Positions 35,942 to 43,668 of a stretch of 64,000 bases of DNA are shown one piece after another. How positions within the stretch are numbered: the stretch's first letter is position 1; each line of letters opens with the position of its first letter. A program made the translations under genes and the position numbers. Source of the DNA: Pegethrix bostrychoides GSE-TBD4-15B (GTDB taxonomy: Bacteria; Cyanobacteriota; Cyanobacteriia; Elainellales; Elainellaceae); assembly GCA_019359155.1 (NCBI GenBank), contig JAHHHV010000071.1, positions 1 to 64,000 of the forward strand. The letters are read 5' to 3'. A model generated the notes under the pieces. It had not been told where the DNA came from and ran no database searches. It worked only from the letters and a program-made list of their open reading frames with translations.

Positions 35942-36130
35942 ATGGCCCAAGTCATTCCTGGCGAAAACGAGGGCATAGAGTCCACTATTCGGCGGTTTAA
36001 GCGAGAAGTCTCCAAAGCTGGAATTTTCCCAGATATGCGGAAGCACCGCCATTTTGAAACCCCGATTGAGAAAGCCAAGCGCAAGATGCTGGCTAAGCAT
36101 AAGCAGAAAAAGCGGAAATTCCGGTTCTAG
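35942..36130 (+). CDS. rpsU: 30S ribosomal protein S21
   Basis: 62-residue basic protein of the small ribosomal subunit. It begins [20 protein letters not shown] and ends in a lysine/arginine-rich tail ([11 protein letters not shown]). GAGGAAAT just upstream is a good ribosome-binding site. Located directly downstream of rbp, from which it may be transcribed through the intervening stem-loop. Confidence 0.96.
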   Translation: MAQVIPGENEGIESTIRRFKREVSKAGIFPDMRKHRHFETPIEKAKRKMLAKHKQKKRKFRF

Positions 36131-36258
36131 CTCTTGGTCTCTGCATCTCTTCTATGTTTATCGGTGTTTATCGGTGCTGATGGGCGAGATTGCTGACGGT
36201 CTAGGGGCGGCAACTCCAGATTTTAGTGCGGCTCACCTCAAATCCTTCTCGAAATTTT

Positions 36259-36585
36259 ATGAATATTAAAGAGCTTCTAAGTCGGTACGGTGCTGGACAG
36301 CGGGACTTTAAAAATCTGAATCTGATTGCAGCCAACCTCCGCAACCTGAATTTGAGCGGCATCAACTTGAGTGGAGCTAACCTAACGAAAGCTAACTTAA
36401 CCCGTACCAACCTCAGCCATGCTGATTTGAGTCAGGCAACGTTGGTGGGTGTTAACTTAACTGAAACTAATCTGACAAAGGCCAATCTCACGAGTGCCGA
36501 CTTGAGCGACACGAACCTTAGCCAGATTGATCTGAGCCAAACCTACATGCGTGGTGCAATTCTGCCAGCTCAAGCCAAGTCCTGA
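36259..36585 (+). CDS. Pentapeptide-repeat protein, cytoplasmic type
   Basis: 108-residue protein made almost wholly of pentapeptide repeats (A(N/D)LxxxNL) after a short N-terminus MNIKELLSRYGAGQRDFKNL. No signal peptide. The ATG at 36259 is chosen over an in-frame GTG at 36226. Its 3' end overlaps the convergent HAD gene by 16 bases. Role unknown. Confidence 0.85.
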   Translation: MNIKELLSRYGAGQRDFKNLNLIAANLRNLNLSGINLSGANLTKANLTRTNLSHADLSQATLVGVNLTETNLTKANLTSADLSDTNLSQIDLSQTYMRGAILPAQAKS

Positions 36586-37250
36586 CCGCGCCTGAGCCAA
36601 AACGCCGATATTCCAGCAGCCGTAGCGCCCAAATAGTCTTCCCTATAGCTATCGCCAATATGCCAAGCTACTGCTGGTGAGCAGTTATGTTTTGCAAGCG
36701 CCTGCTGGAAGATGAATGGCTCTGGCTTGGCCACTCCAGCTTCAGTTGAAATAGTAAAGCTGTCAAAATAGGACGTTAATTTCAGCGCTGCTAAGACGGC
36801 GTGAATGCGACTGTCAAAGTTAGAGATAACGCCCAAGGGTACTGCCTGCTGACGACAGTAATCTAAGAATTGAATCGTGTCGGGATAAACATACCAGGGT
36901 TCTGCGCTCTCAAAGTAAGCGTAAAGCTGACTGAAGAAAGTAGGGAAATCTGCGAACTCTGTGTATATCCCTGCTCTTTTGAAAGTATCTTCTGCCACCG
37001 CTTGCCACCAAGCATATTCATGTTGCGGTAAATCAGCGGAGAGCAGGTTTGGAAACGCCATCGAGGGTGCAGCTTTGAAGCTTGCATAGAACGCCTGATC
37101 CAATCGATCTGGCTCAAGTTCAACGTCAAAGCGGCGCGTCACGTTAAGATACATTTCACCTACGCTGCCCCTTACCCCAAACAGCGTCCCAACCGCATCT
37201 AGAAAAATTACCTGCGGCTTGGCAACCCGTGATTTAGCAAAGGATAGCAT
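36570..37250 (-). CDS. HAD-family hydrolase (subfamily IA)
   Basis: 226-residue phosphatase-fold protein. Motif I reads IFLDAVGTLFG, in which the second Asp of the usual DxD is replaced by Val (DAVGT), as in some HAD-IA groups. Motif II is GVISNFDSR, Lys lies in VAKPEPFIF and motif IV is WHIGDSYREDYLGA. The ATG at 37250 begins one base after the stop of the NDH-2 gene, suggesting coupling. An in-frame start at 37271 would overlap it. Substrate unknown. Confidence 0.88.
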   Translation of the reverse strand: MLSFAKSRVAKPQVIFLDAVGTLFGVRGSVGEMYLNVTRRFDVELEPDRLDQAFYASFKAAPSMAFPNLLSADLPQHEYAWWQAVAEDTFKRAGIYTEFADFPTFFSQLYAYFESAEPWYVYPDTIQFLDYCRQQAVPLGVISNFDSRIHAVLAALKLTSYFDSFTISTEAGVAKPEPFIFQQALAKHNCSPAVAWHIGDSYREDYLGATAAGISAFWLRRGQDLA

Positions 37251-37251
37251 A

Positions 37252-38442
37252 CTAGGGTAACAGCAACTCACGCACTGGCTGGATGATCCAGTTTAGTCCG
37301 ACCTTCAGCTGATGATCTAGAGTTGGCATCCGGTACAGATAGATCAACCGTCGCGCTACATGGGCAAATGGGCCGTCCAGCTTCAGCCCCAGTCCTGCCA
37401 GCGTCGCGTTGTCTTTGCCCAGAGTCATCATCTCGCCCAACGCCTGATAGCGGAAGGGCAGCAGCGGCTTTTGGGTAATGGTAGCCCAGAGGTTCCAGCC
37501 AGCATAGTCTGCCTCTTGAAAAGCAGCCTGCGCTGTTGAGGGCACTTTCTGCCCGTCAGCATCGATTGACTCCGCTAGATCACCCACCGCAAAAATTTCG
37601 GGGTGATCTAGCACCTGCAAGGTTGAACTAATCACCAGCTGATTGCGCTGATTGCGCTTGAGGGGCAGCTCTTGCACAATGGGAGAAACTCTGGTGCCCA
37701 CCGTCCAGAGCACGACATCAACCGGAATTTGATCCACCTGCTCTTTGTATTTCAGCTCCAGATCTTCAGCACCAATCCGCTCTACCTGCGTTTCGAGATC
37801 GATCCAGACGTTGAGTTTTTGCAGCGCCTGATCTGCGGTTTTGCGGTTAAAGTCCGGCGAGCTTCGCAAGATTTGAGCGGCTGCCTCAATGAGCCGGATC
37901 CGCCCCCGCTCGCCCAGTCGCTCGGCCAGCTTGCAGGCTAGCTCAACGCCGCTGTAGCCCGCTCCCACGACCGCTACCCGAATTTTGTCACGGTTAGACT
38001 GCTCCAGCATCCGCAGCTTTTCTTCAAGGCGATAGGCATCGGCTATGGTGCGAAACGGAATGGCATGTTCGGCAGCACCGGGCACCAGATCCAGCGGAGT
38101 CTCACCGCCCATCGCCAGCACCAGATAATCATAGGACAACTCGTCAGCAGTTTGGAGCCGCAGCTGCTTAGCTTCGAGATCGATCCCGGCCACTTCGGCC
38201 TGCACAAATTGAATGCCAGTATTGGCCAATAGCTCAATGTAGGGCGGCGCGATTTCCCAGGTTTCCAGTTCGCCCGTAAGCAGCTCGTAAAGCAGCGGCG
38301 AGAATAGGAATCGATCGCGCTGATCAATCAGGACAATTTCTGGCTTTTCAGCTTTGCTCCAGGGGAACTGGGTCAGCTTCAGGGCGGTGTAAAGCCCCCC
38401 AAAACCGCCGCCCAAAATGCAGATGCGAGGTTGATGCGTCAT
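37252..38442 (-). CDS. Type II NADH dehydrogenase-like FAD oxidoreductase
   Basis: 396-residue pyridine nucleotide-disulphide oxidoreductase family member. FAD-binding ILGGGFGGLYTALKL at residues 8-22, second dinucleotide fold VAVVGAGYSGVELACKLAE near 155-173 and the FAD-contact IFAVGDLAES near 290. The C-terminal region fits NDH-2 rather than soluble reductases. In cyanobacteria NDH-2 proteins oxidise NAD(P)H at the membrane and sense quinone redox state. Precedes the HAD gene in a two-gene unit. Confidence 0.92.
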   Translation of the reverse strand: MTHQPRICILGGGFGGLYTALKLTQFPWSKAEKPEIVLIDQRDRFLFSPLLYELLTGELETWEIAPPYIELLANTGIQFVQAEVAGIDLEAKQLRLQTADELSYDYLVLAMGGETPLDLVPGAAEHAIPFRTIADAYRLEEKLRMLEQSNRDKIRVAVVGAGYSGVELACKLAERLGERGRIRLIEAAAQILRSSPDFNRKTADQALQKLNVWIDLETQVERIGAEDLELKYKEQVDQIPVDVVLWTVGTRVSPIVQELPLKRNQRNQLVISSTLQVLDHPEIFAVGDLAESIDADGQKVPSTAQAAFQEADYAGWNLWATITQKPLLPFRYQALGEMMTLGKDNATLAGLGLKLDGPFAHVARRLIYLYRMPTLDHQLKVGLNWIIQPVRELLLP

Positions 38443-38700
38443 GGTTTGGTTCGGTTTAACGAATGCTGGGTTGGCTTATTTGAGTTGTCTTAACTTAACT
38501 TTAGCAAGACCACCTCAGAAGCGGGCAGTTCTAAAGGCCGAATTCTGAGGCATCTCCAGAGCTCTCCTGCAAAGCTCTCTTGCAACCGTCCCGAAACCTG
38601 TCTGCGACCGCTGCAAAAGATAATGGCGCTCAGTATGAGTCACTTCCGAACAGATTGGCGTCACGCAGATTCAGCAGGAAGATAGGCAGGAGGCAGCACA

Positions 38701-38796
38701 ATGGATTGGCTGTTAATTTGGGGCATGGCGCAGGCCGCAGGCTTTGTGTTTAAGCCGATTTTAGAATATATCTCCAGAGATTGCATTTTTAGATGA
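38701..38796 (+). pseudogene. N-terminal relic of a NACHT-type STAND protein
   Basis: A 31-codon frame, MDWLLIWGMAQAAGFVFKPI then LEYISRD, matches the typical start of cyanobacterial NACHT proteins (MxDWLxxWGxxQAxGFxFKPILExLAKD). It is then broken by a stop codon. A perfect Shine-Dalgarno AGGAGG (38688-38693) is still in place. The NTPase core is gone. Confidence 0.55.
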
Positions 38797-38839
38797 GCTA
38801 ACGCTGCTGGCGCGTCAAATTCGCATCTAGGCCGTGCAG

Positions 38840-38983
38840 ATGGTAGCGGCAATTTGGCTGCGGCCAGATGCGCTGAGCTGGCTACAATTTCAGGCCGGAC
38901 AGCATCCGGATGCCAATCTGCGTGAAGCGGCTCATCAAGCCTTGTCGCAGCTTCAGAAGCCGCTTATGATCGGCATGAGCTGA
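38840..38983 (+). pseudogene. HEAT-repeat-like C-terminal relic
   Basis: A 47-codon frame, with WLRPDALSWLQFQAGQHPDA then LREAAHQALSQL, resembles one HEAT repeat as found at the C-terminus of NACHT proteins. Lying 43 bases beyond the NACHT-start relic on the same strand, it is consistent with an internal deletion that removed most of one gene. Confidence 0.4.
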
Positions 38984-39079
38984 GCCGTTTTGAATTTGGG
39001 CACTGTAGATTAACTGTAGATTCGGCGAGATTAGACGCTACTTTTAGCGCAAGTTAAACACCAAGCTGCAACGAAACCT

Positions 39080-39574
39080 ATGACATTCACCACCCTGTTT
39101 GAGCAGTACCGCATTCCAATCATTTTGCTCATGCTGATTTCACCCTGGCTGGCTTGGGCGACCTGCTACTTGATTCCTGGCAAGCGCGAGGAGCCATTTG
39201 TGCTCAGCTTCAACTTGGCGCTGTCGGTGACGGGCATTCTTTGCTTAATCGGCTATCTCGCCTACGCCAGCAATACGGGCGGCTGGCAAAAGTTCGCTGA
39301 GCAGGCTGATGTCTTTTTGCTGCTGTCAGTGCCCTATCATTTCGGACTGTCTATTTGGCTTTCCAAGCTGCGTCTGCCGCTAGAGCAGATTCCAGCCTTT
39401 CGGTTTATGCAGGGACTGGTGATGATGGGTGGTGTCTATCTGGTTGTATCGTGGCTAGCCAGACGCATTTACATCGTGTTCTTTTCGTTTATCCCATTTC
39501 AATATTTTCTGGTGTTCCTAGCCGCGCTACTGATAGCTGCCTACATTGGATATGAGAAGGCATTTGGCGAATGA
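39080..39574 (+). CDS. Polytopic membrane protein of unknown function
   Basis: 164-residue, very hydrophobic protein with about five transmembrane segments (12-32, 45-65, 78-95, 110-128, 138-158). Polar positions are scarce; a charged loop GKREEP lies between the first two spans. No motif of a known transporter or enzyme is seen. Stands alone between the pseudogene spacer and ycf35. Confidence 0.75.
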   Translation: MTFTTLFEQYRIPIILLMLISPWLAWATCYLIPGKREEPFVLSFNLALSVTGILCLIGYLAYASNTGGWQKFAEQADVFLLLSVPYHFGLSIWLSKLRLPLEQIPAFRFMQGLVMMGGVYLVVSWLARRIYIVFFSFIPFQYFLVFLAALLIAAYIGYEKAFGE

Positions 39575-39675
39575 TCTTCATCTACCGTCATCGTAAGGAT
39601 TGTCACAGTAAAAGCCATCATTGCAAAAACGGCCAGAGAGAAACCCGAAGATTTAACCTCTGACCGCTTAAAGGG

Positions 39676-39706
39676 AGCGGACTGATCAAAGCTGAATCAG
39701 CCCGCT
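39676..39706 (-). terminator. Hairpin at the ycf35 3' end
   Basis: An 11-bp stem with one mismatch (AGCGG-A-CTGAT against ATCAG-C-CCGCT) and a 9-base loop, 10 bases past the ycf35 stop. On the minus strand it is followed by CCCTTTAAG, so the U-tract is weak. Confidence 0.5.
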
Positions 39707-39715
39707 GAAAGCAAA

Positions 39716-40069
39716 CTACTTTTGCAGAACCAGTTTCACATTGGCGTTTTGCAGGCCGGGACGCTTGACTTCAGCCATCGTCTTGTTAACCGCATACTTC
39801 TGGTTGATCGAGTTGATCAGCTCGGTCTGGTTGTGCTTTTTAGCCACGCCCCAGAGGTCAGCAATCAGGTCGAAAGAACCATCAGCATTGCGCGACCAGC
39901 CCAGATCATACTCGCCTTCCAGAACAGCCACGATGTCGGCACGAACGCGCTGACCGTTATAGCCACGGACATCAGCTTCGCTCTTGACGTTGATGCCCAG
40001 ATCCCGCAGGGAAGCCTTGAGGACTTCAGCATCAGAAACTTTGGTACGCAGGGTGCTAAAGTGAGACAT
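39716..40069 (-). CDS. ycf35: Ycf35 (DUF1257)
   Basis: 117-residue protein of the DUF1257/Ycf35 family, found in cyanobacteria and some plastids. Begins MSHFSTLRTKVSDAEVLKAS; the central YDLGWSRNADGSFDLIADLWG and the ending LQNANVKLVLQ are typical. An AGGAGGAATT sequence gives a strong ribosome-binding site. It lies 154 bases downstream of ycf46 on the same strand. Function is not established. Confidence 0.92.
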   Translation of the reverse strand: MSHFSTLRTKVSDAEVLKASLRDLGINVKSEADVRGYNGQRVRADIVAVLEGEYDLGWSRNADGSFDLIADLWGVAKKHNQTELINSINQKYAVNKTMAEVKRPGLQNANVKLVLQK

Positions 40070-40171
40070 TTGGGAATTCCTCCTGTAGAGAAGTTGAGAG
40101 AGACAACGTTTGAGATATGCCGCGCAGCCGAGCGGTTGGAATGCTGACTAAAACGGCTGGGTCTGTAAACT

Positions 40172-40213
40172 GCTAGCTGGGAGGCTAGCCTTTCCTCCTG
40201 TTGGGAGCAGGAG
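40172..40213 (-). promoter_or_regulatory. Two adjacent hairpins between ycf46 and ycf35
   Basis: GCTAGC/GCTAGC with a six-base loop (40172-40189) and CTCCTG/CAGGAG with a seven-base loop (40195-40213). Both lie just past the ycf46 stop and may partly terminate or process the message before ycf35. The CCTCC part is complementary to Shine-Dalgarno-type sequence. Confidence 0.45.
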
Positions 40214-40223
40214 TGAAAGCCTG

Positions 40224-41729
40224 TTAAAACTCCATCCGCTGGTATTCAGCGACGGAGGCAGCGGCAGGTCTGGCTCGCTGTCTAGCCCAATCTCTGAGGG
40301 CTGTGACCTGCTCACTCATGGTTTTGGAAAGCGGAAGGGTAGCCTTGATCGCGGCAATAATATCAAGCTGCGTAAACTCGCGATCCTGGGCAAACGCCTC
40401 ATACATGGCTGCTACTAGCCCTTGCTCTATCTCCGCTCCCGAAAAACCATCACAAATACTGACAAGCTGATCCAAATCAAATCGGCTGATGTCGCTACGC
40501 CGCTTTGAAAGGTGAATCGTAAAAATCTCCTTACGCTCTTCGGAATTTGGTAGATCCACAAAGAAAAGTTCGTCAAAACGACCCTTTCTTAAGAATTCGC
40601 CCGGCAGTCGCTCGACGCGGTTAGCGGTCGCCATCACGAACACAGGCGAGGTTTTTTCCTGCATCCAGGTCAGGAATGAGCCAAAGATACGGCTGGACGT
40701 ACCGCCATCTGAGTCTGCCGAACCGGTGCTGCCTGCAAAGGCTTTGTCAATCTCGTCGATAAACAGAATGGCAGGCGAGATTGATTCAGCAGTCTTGAGT
40801 GCATTGCGGAGGTTAGCCTCTGAGCGTCCGACCATTGAGCCGTCATATACACGACCCATATCCAGACGCATCAGGGGCAATCCCCAGAGCCTCGCCGTGG
40901 TCTTCGCAATCAATGACTTACCGCATCCCGGTACACCTAAAATTAGCATTCCCTTGGGCTGAGGTAAACCGTACTCACGAGCGCGTTCAGTAAATGCATT
41001 AGAGCGTTGCTTCAGCCAGTGCTTTAACTCTTCTAAACCACCTACCGAATCGATCGTTTCGTCCTCTTCAATATACTCCAGAATTCCGTTTCGGCGAATC
41101 AACTGCTTCTTTTCAGAAAGCACAATCTCTACTTCAGTTTCCGTCAGCTTGCCCGCCACAACCTGTGCCTTGCGGTAGACTTTTTCAGCCTCATCGCGAG
41201 TCAAACCCAAGGCCGCTTTCAGCAGCTTTTCGCGCGTCTCGGTCGTGGGTCGCCGCATCCGGTTCTGCTCAATCTGCTGCGTCAAAACCTGATTCAGCTC
41301 AGACATGTCGGGCAGCGCATAGTCGAGTACCGCCACCTCTTTTTCTAGCTCAATCGGCACTTCCAGCACCGGAGACATCAAAATAATCGTCTTATTGGCA
41401 TCTTTGAAGCTAGCAATCGCGTCTCGCAGCCAGCGCACGACATCTGGAGCCATCAGCGGGTGCAGATCTTTGAAGATGTAGATACCGGGTTCGCGCTGTC
41501 TAATTACCCACTCAATCGCGGGCTGGGGCGACACGGTGTTATGCTGCGTCACGTTGCGAGGCTGACCGTACTCTACGATTCCATGCGTCACTGTCCAAAT
41601 AAAGACACGGCGCTGGGGCTTGTTCTGGGCAATGGTTGCTACTGCCTGCTCAGCGCGCTCCTCTTCAGATGTAACGAGATAGATCAACGGATATTGAGCC
41701 TGGACGAGAATACTAAGCTCTTCTTGCAT
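40224..41729 (-). CDS. ycf46: AAA ATPase Ycf46
   Basis: 501-residue AAA+ protein of the Ycf46 family, conserved in cyanobacteria and red-lineage plastids and linked in Synechocystis to CO2 acquisition and photosynthesis. The N-terminal domain (about 1-215) is specific to the family (MQEELSILVQAQYPLIYLVT). The AAA module has Walker A GVPGCGKSL (near 265), Walker B ILFIDEIDKAF (near 324), sensor 1 FVMATANRVERLP and the arginine-finger region FLRKGRFDELFFVDLP. Upstream of ycf35. Confidence 0.95.
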   Translation of the reverse strand: MQEELSILVQAQYPLIYLVTSEEERAEQAVATIAQNKPQRRVFIWTVTHGIVEYGQPRNVTQHNTVSPQPAIEWVIRQREPGIYIFKDLHPLMAPDVVRWLRDAIASFKDANKTIILMSPVLEVPIELEKEVAVLDYALPDMSELNQVLTQQIEQNRMRRPTTETREKLLKAALGLTRDEAEKVYRKAQVVAGKLTETEVEIVLSEKKQLIRRNGILEYIEEDETIDSVGGLEELKHWLKQRSNAFTERAREYGLPQPKGMLILGVPGCGKSLIAKTTARLWGLPLMRLDMGRVYDGSMVGRSEANLRNALKTAESISPAILFIDEIDKAFAGSTGSADSDGGTSSRIFGSFLTWMQEKTSPVFVMATANRVERLPGEFLRKGRFDELFFVDLPNSEERKEIFTIHLSKRRSDISRFDLDQLVSICDGFSGAEIEQGLVAAMYEAFAQDREFTQLDIIAAIKATLPLSKTMSEQVTALRDWARQRARPAAASVAEYQRMEF

Positions 41730-41912
41730 GATCGTTAACCCAATTTAGAGACGGTGCAGCTGCTGCAATAACCCAATGGATCGATAGCTCGAACATTGCG
41801 ATGGCTAAAAGCAGCGAGAACAGCAGACTTAAGATATGTGAATAACTTACTGAAGTAACCCGAGTTAATTTACGGTGGTCTAGTCCAGAGCTAAGAAACT
41901 ATGATCTAGAAC

Positions 41913-42272
41913 CTAGCAAGGAACTAATTCACCCTCATCACGTTGGTCAAAACTTGGATAGTCAACGCTTAGACATTCGATCTGCGCTCGCTCAACTACA
42001 GAGTCCTCCTCAACGGCCGCTGAACCCTGAAGTGGAGTCATCTCACCATCTCGCAAGACTAGAGAACTTGTACAGCAGGGACAGCTATAGACACGATGTA
42101 CCTGCCCCTGTTCAGCTTCCCGATCCTCAACGGTTTCAGGATGCGTCAAATAAAACGTAATGGCTCGCTCTGCAAGTGACGACATCGGTTCTAGCTCAAC
42201 TGCTGAACGAACTTTCAGCTGCCTGTGAAGCTCTTGAGGAAGGTAGAGGGTAACTTTGTGCTTGTCTTGCAT
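41913..42272 (-). CDS. Ribbon-helix-helix protein with Cys motif
   Basis: 119-residue protein. Residues 6-45 form a ribbon-helix-helix-like segment (KVTLYLPQELHRQLKVRSAV then SSLAERAITFYLTHPE). A CPCC motif near residues 64-67 in YSCPCCTSSLVLRDGEMTPL resembles half of a zinc ribbon, with two more Cys toward the C-terminus. Probably DNA-binding. It is 183 bases upstream of ycf46 on the same strand, so it may regulate or be co-expressed with it; that is inference. Confidence 0.75.
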   Translation of the reverse strand: MQDKHKVTLYLPQELHRQLKVRSAVELEPMSSLAERAITFYLTHPETVEDREAEQGQVHRVYSCPCCTSSLVLRDGEMTPLQGSAAVEEDSVVERAQIECLSVDYPSFDQRDEGELVPC

Positions 42273-42424
42273 AGCGCGACTCGGTGGTTGTGACCCGGGT
42301 ATGAATGACAGAATAGTCTGATGAACCGAATGCTGTCAAGCCAGTAGACCGCTATGACAGCATTATTGTTACATTCGTTAACAACTGCCAGAATTTCTGC
42401 TCAGCTAGTCGCGGCTCTAGATGT

Positions 42425-43576
42425 TCAGACGGGCGTGCTGGAGTAAATCTGTCGTTGCTGGAGCACTTGATGATAGAGCTGTTCTAGCCGGGTGATGTTG
42501 CGGCTGAGCGTGTAGCGATCTAGGACACGCTGACGCGCTTTGCGACCTAGCAGCAGGGTCAGCTCAGCGTGATCCTGAAAAATTGGCAGGAGCGTCTGAA
42601 GCTGTGGTGCAACCCGATGTGTACCCAATACGATGCCCGCGCCAGCCTCTAAAACTTCGCCATCCGCCCCAGCATCCGTGGCAACGCAAGCCAATCCGCA
42701 GGCCATAGCCTCCAGCAGCGACAGCGACAGCCCTTCGACGAGCGATGGCAAAATAAAGACGTCTGAGCCGCGCAAAATCTGAATCCGCGCCTGTTCGTCT
42801 GCAACAAAGCCTCTCCAGATCACGCCAAGATCTTCACCGTAGGCGCTCATCAGCGAGGGCGTGAGCGGACCGCTGCCCACAATCACCAGCTTGCTGTCGC
42901 GCCCCATTTCAGCCTGCTTCCAAGCGCGCAGCAGCGACTCGACGTTTTTTTCCATGGCGACGCGACCTTGATAGACGAAGATCCGCTGCGCCTGCAAATC
43001 GGTTTTGAGCTTAGAGAGACCCGGCGAATATTTGTCAGGGTCAACACCGTTGGGAATCACGGCAATTCGGGCTTTGGGCACGCCAAATCGAATCAGCAGG
43101 TCTTGCTGGATCTGCGAGAAGACAATCACCCGGTCGTAGTTGGCTAGGAAGGGCGCATAAAACTGGTAGGTGAGCTGCTGCGTGCCAGAGGTGAGGTTGC
43201 GCGGCTTGCGGGCAAAGGCCGGGTGAAAGGTGGCCACTAGCGGAATATCTAGCTCTTCGCAAATTTCGGGCAGCAGAAAATCGAGCGGCGAAAGCGTCAG
43301 GGAGGCATGAACCAGATCGGGTTTGAGCTGGCGCAGTGCCTCAATCAGCACCTTGCTCGACTTAAACGACGGAATCGTATAAATCTGTGACTTGTAAAGA
43401 AACGGAATCGGCACTTCCTGGCAGTCGCGCCAAACCTGGGCGGCTGTGTCCTCTTCTTGAGCGAAGTGCAAAAAGCTGACCTGATAGCCTCGATCTAGGA
43501 GGGCATTTGTAACTTCTCGACCGTAGGTGACGTTACCGCAAAATGGAGATTTCTTGCCAAGCCAAGCGATATGCAT
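42425..43576 (-). CDS. GT4-family glycosyltransferase
   Basis: 383-residue GT-B fold enzyme. N-terminal acceptor domain (MHIAWLGKKSPFCGNVTYGRE), linker, then donor domain with IPNGVDPDKY, KLVIVGSGPL and the E-x7-E motif EGLSLSLLEAMACGLACVATD near 280-300. Retaining transfer of a nucleotide sugar to a lipid, glycan or small molecule. Neither donor nor acceptor can be read from sequence. Confidence 0.92.
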   Translation of the reverse strand: MHIAWLGKKSPFCGNVTYGREVTNALLDRGYQVSFLHFAQEEDTAAQVWRDCQEVPIPFLYKSQIYTIPSFKSSKVLIEALRQLKPDLVHASLTLSPLDFLLPEICEELDIPLVATFHPAFARKPRNLTSGTQQLTYQFYAPFLANYDRVIVFSQIQQDLLIRFGVPKARIAVIPNGVDPDKYSPGLSKLKTDLQAQRIFVYQGRVAMEKNVESLLRAWKQAEMGRDSKLVIVGSGPLTPSLMSAYGEDLGVIWRGFVADEQARIQILRGSDVFILPSLVEGLSLSLLEAMACGLACVATDAGADGEVLEAGAGIVLGTHRVAPQLQTLLPIFQDHAELTLLLGRKARQRVLDRYTLSRNITRLEQLYHQVLQQRQIYSSTPV

Positions 43577-43668
43577 TCAAGTTTAACGAAGAACGATGGT
43601 TAATCCAGCAGTCCAGACCGCCCAAAAGTCAAGTCAAGTTCAGGTCAAGCATTTAGAAGTTTATGGCG

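Larger units (their letters stand above)
38443..39079. other. 637-bp spacer holding decayed gene fragments
   Basis: Between the NDH-2 gene and the membrane protein gene. It contains two short coding relics (38701-38796 and 38840-38983), described separately. The first 250 bases hold only loose CTCTCTTGC-like repeats around 38560-38590 and no gene. Confidence 0.65.

Noticed and set aside
36570-36585. 16-bp overlap of the pentapeptide and HAD genes as a sign of error
   Set aside because: Short convergent overlaps are common and both reading frames are intact and family-like to their ends.
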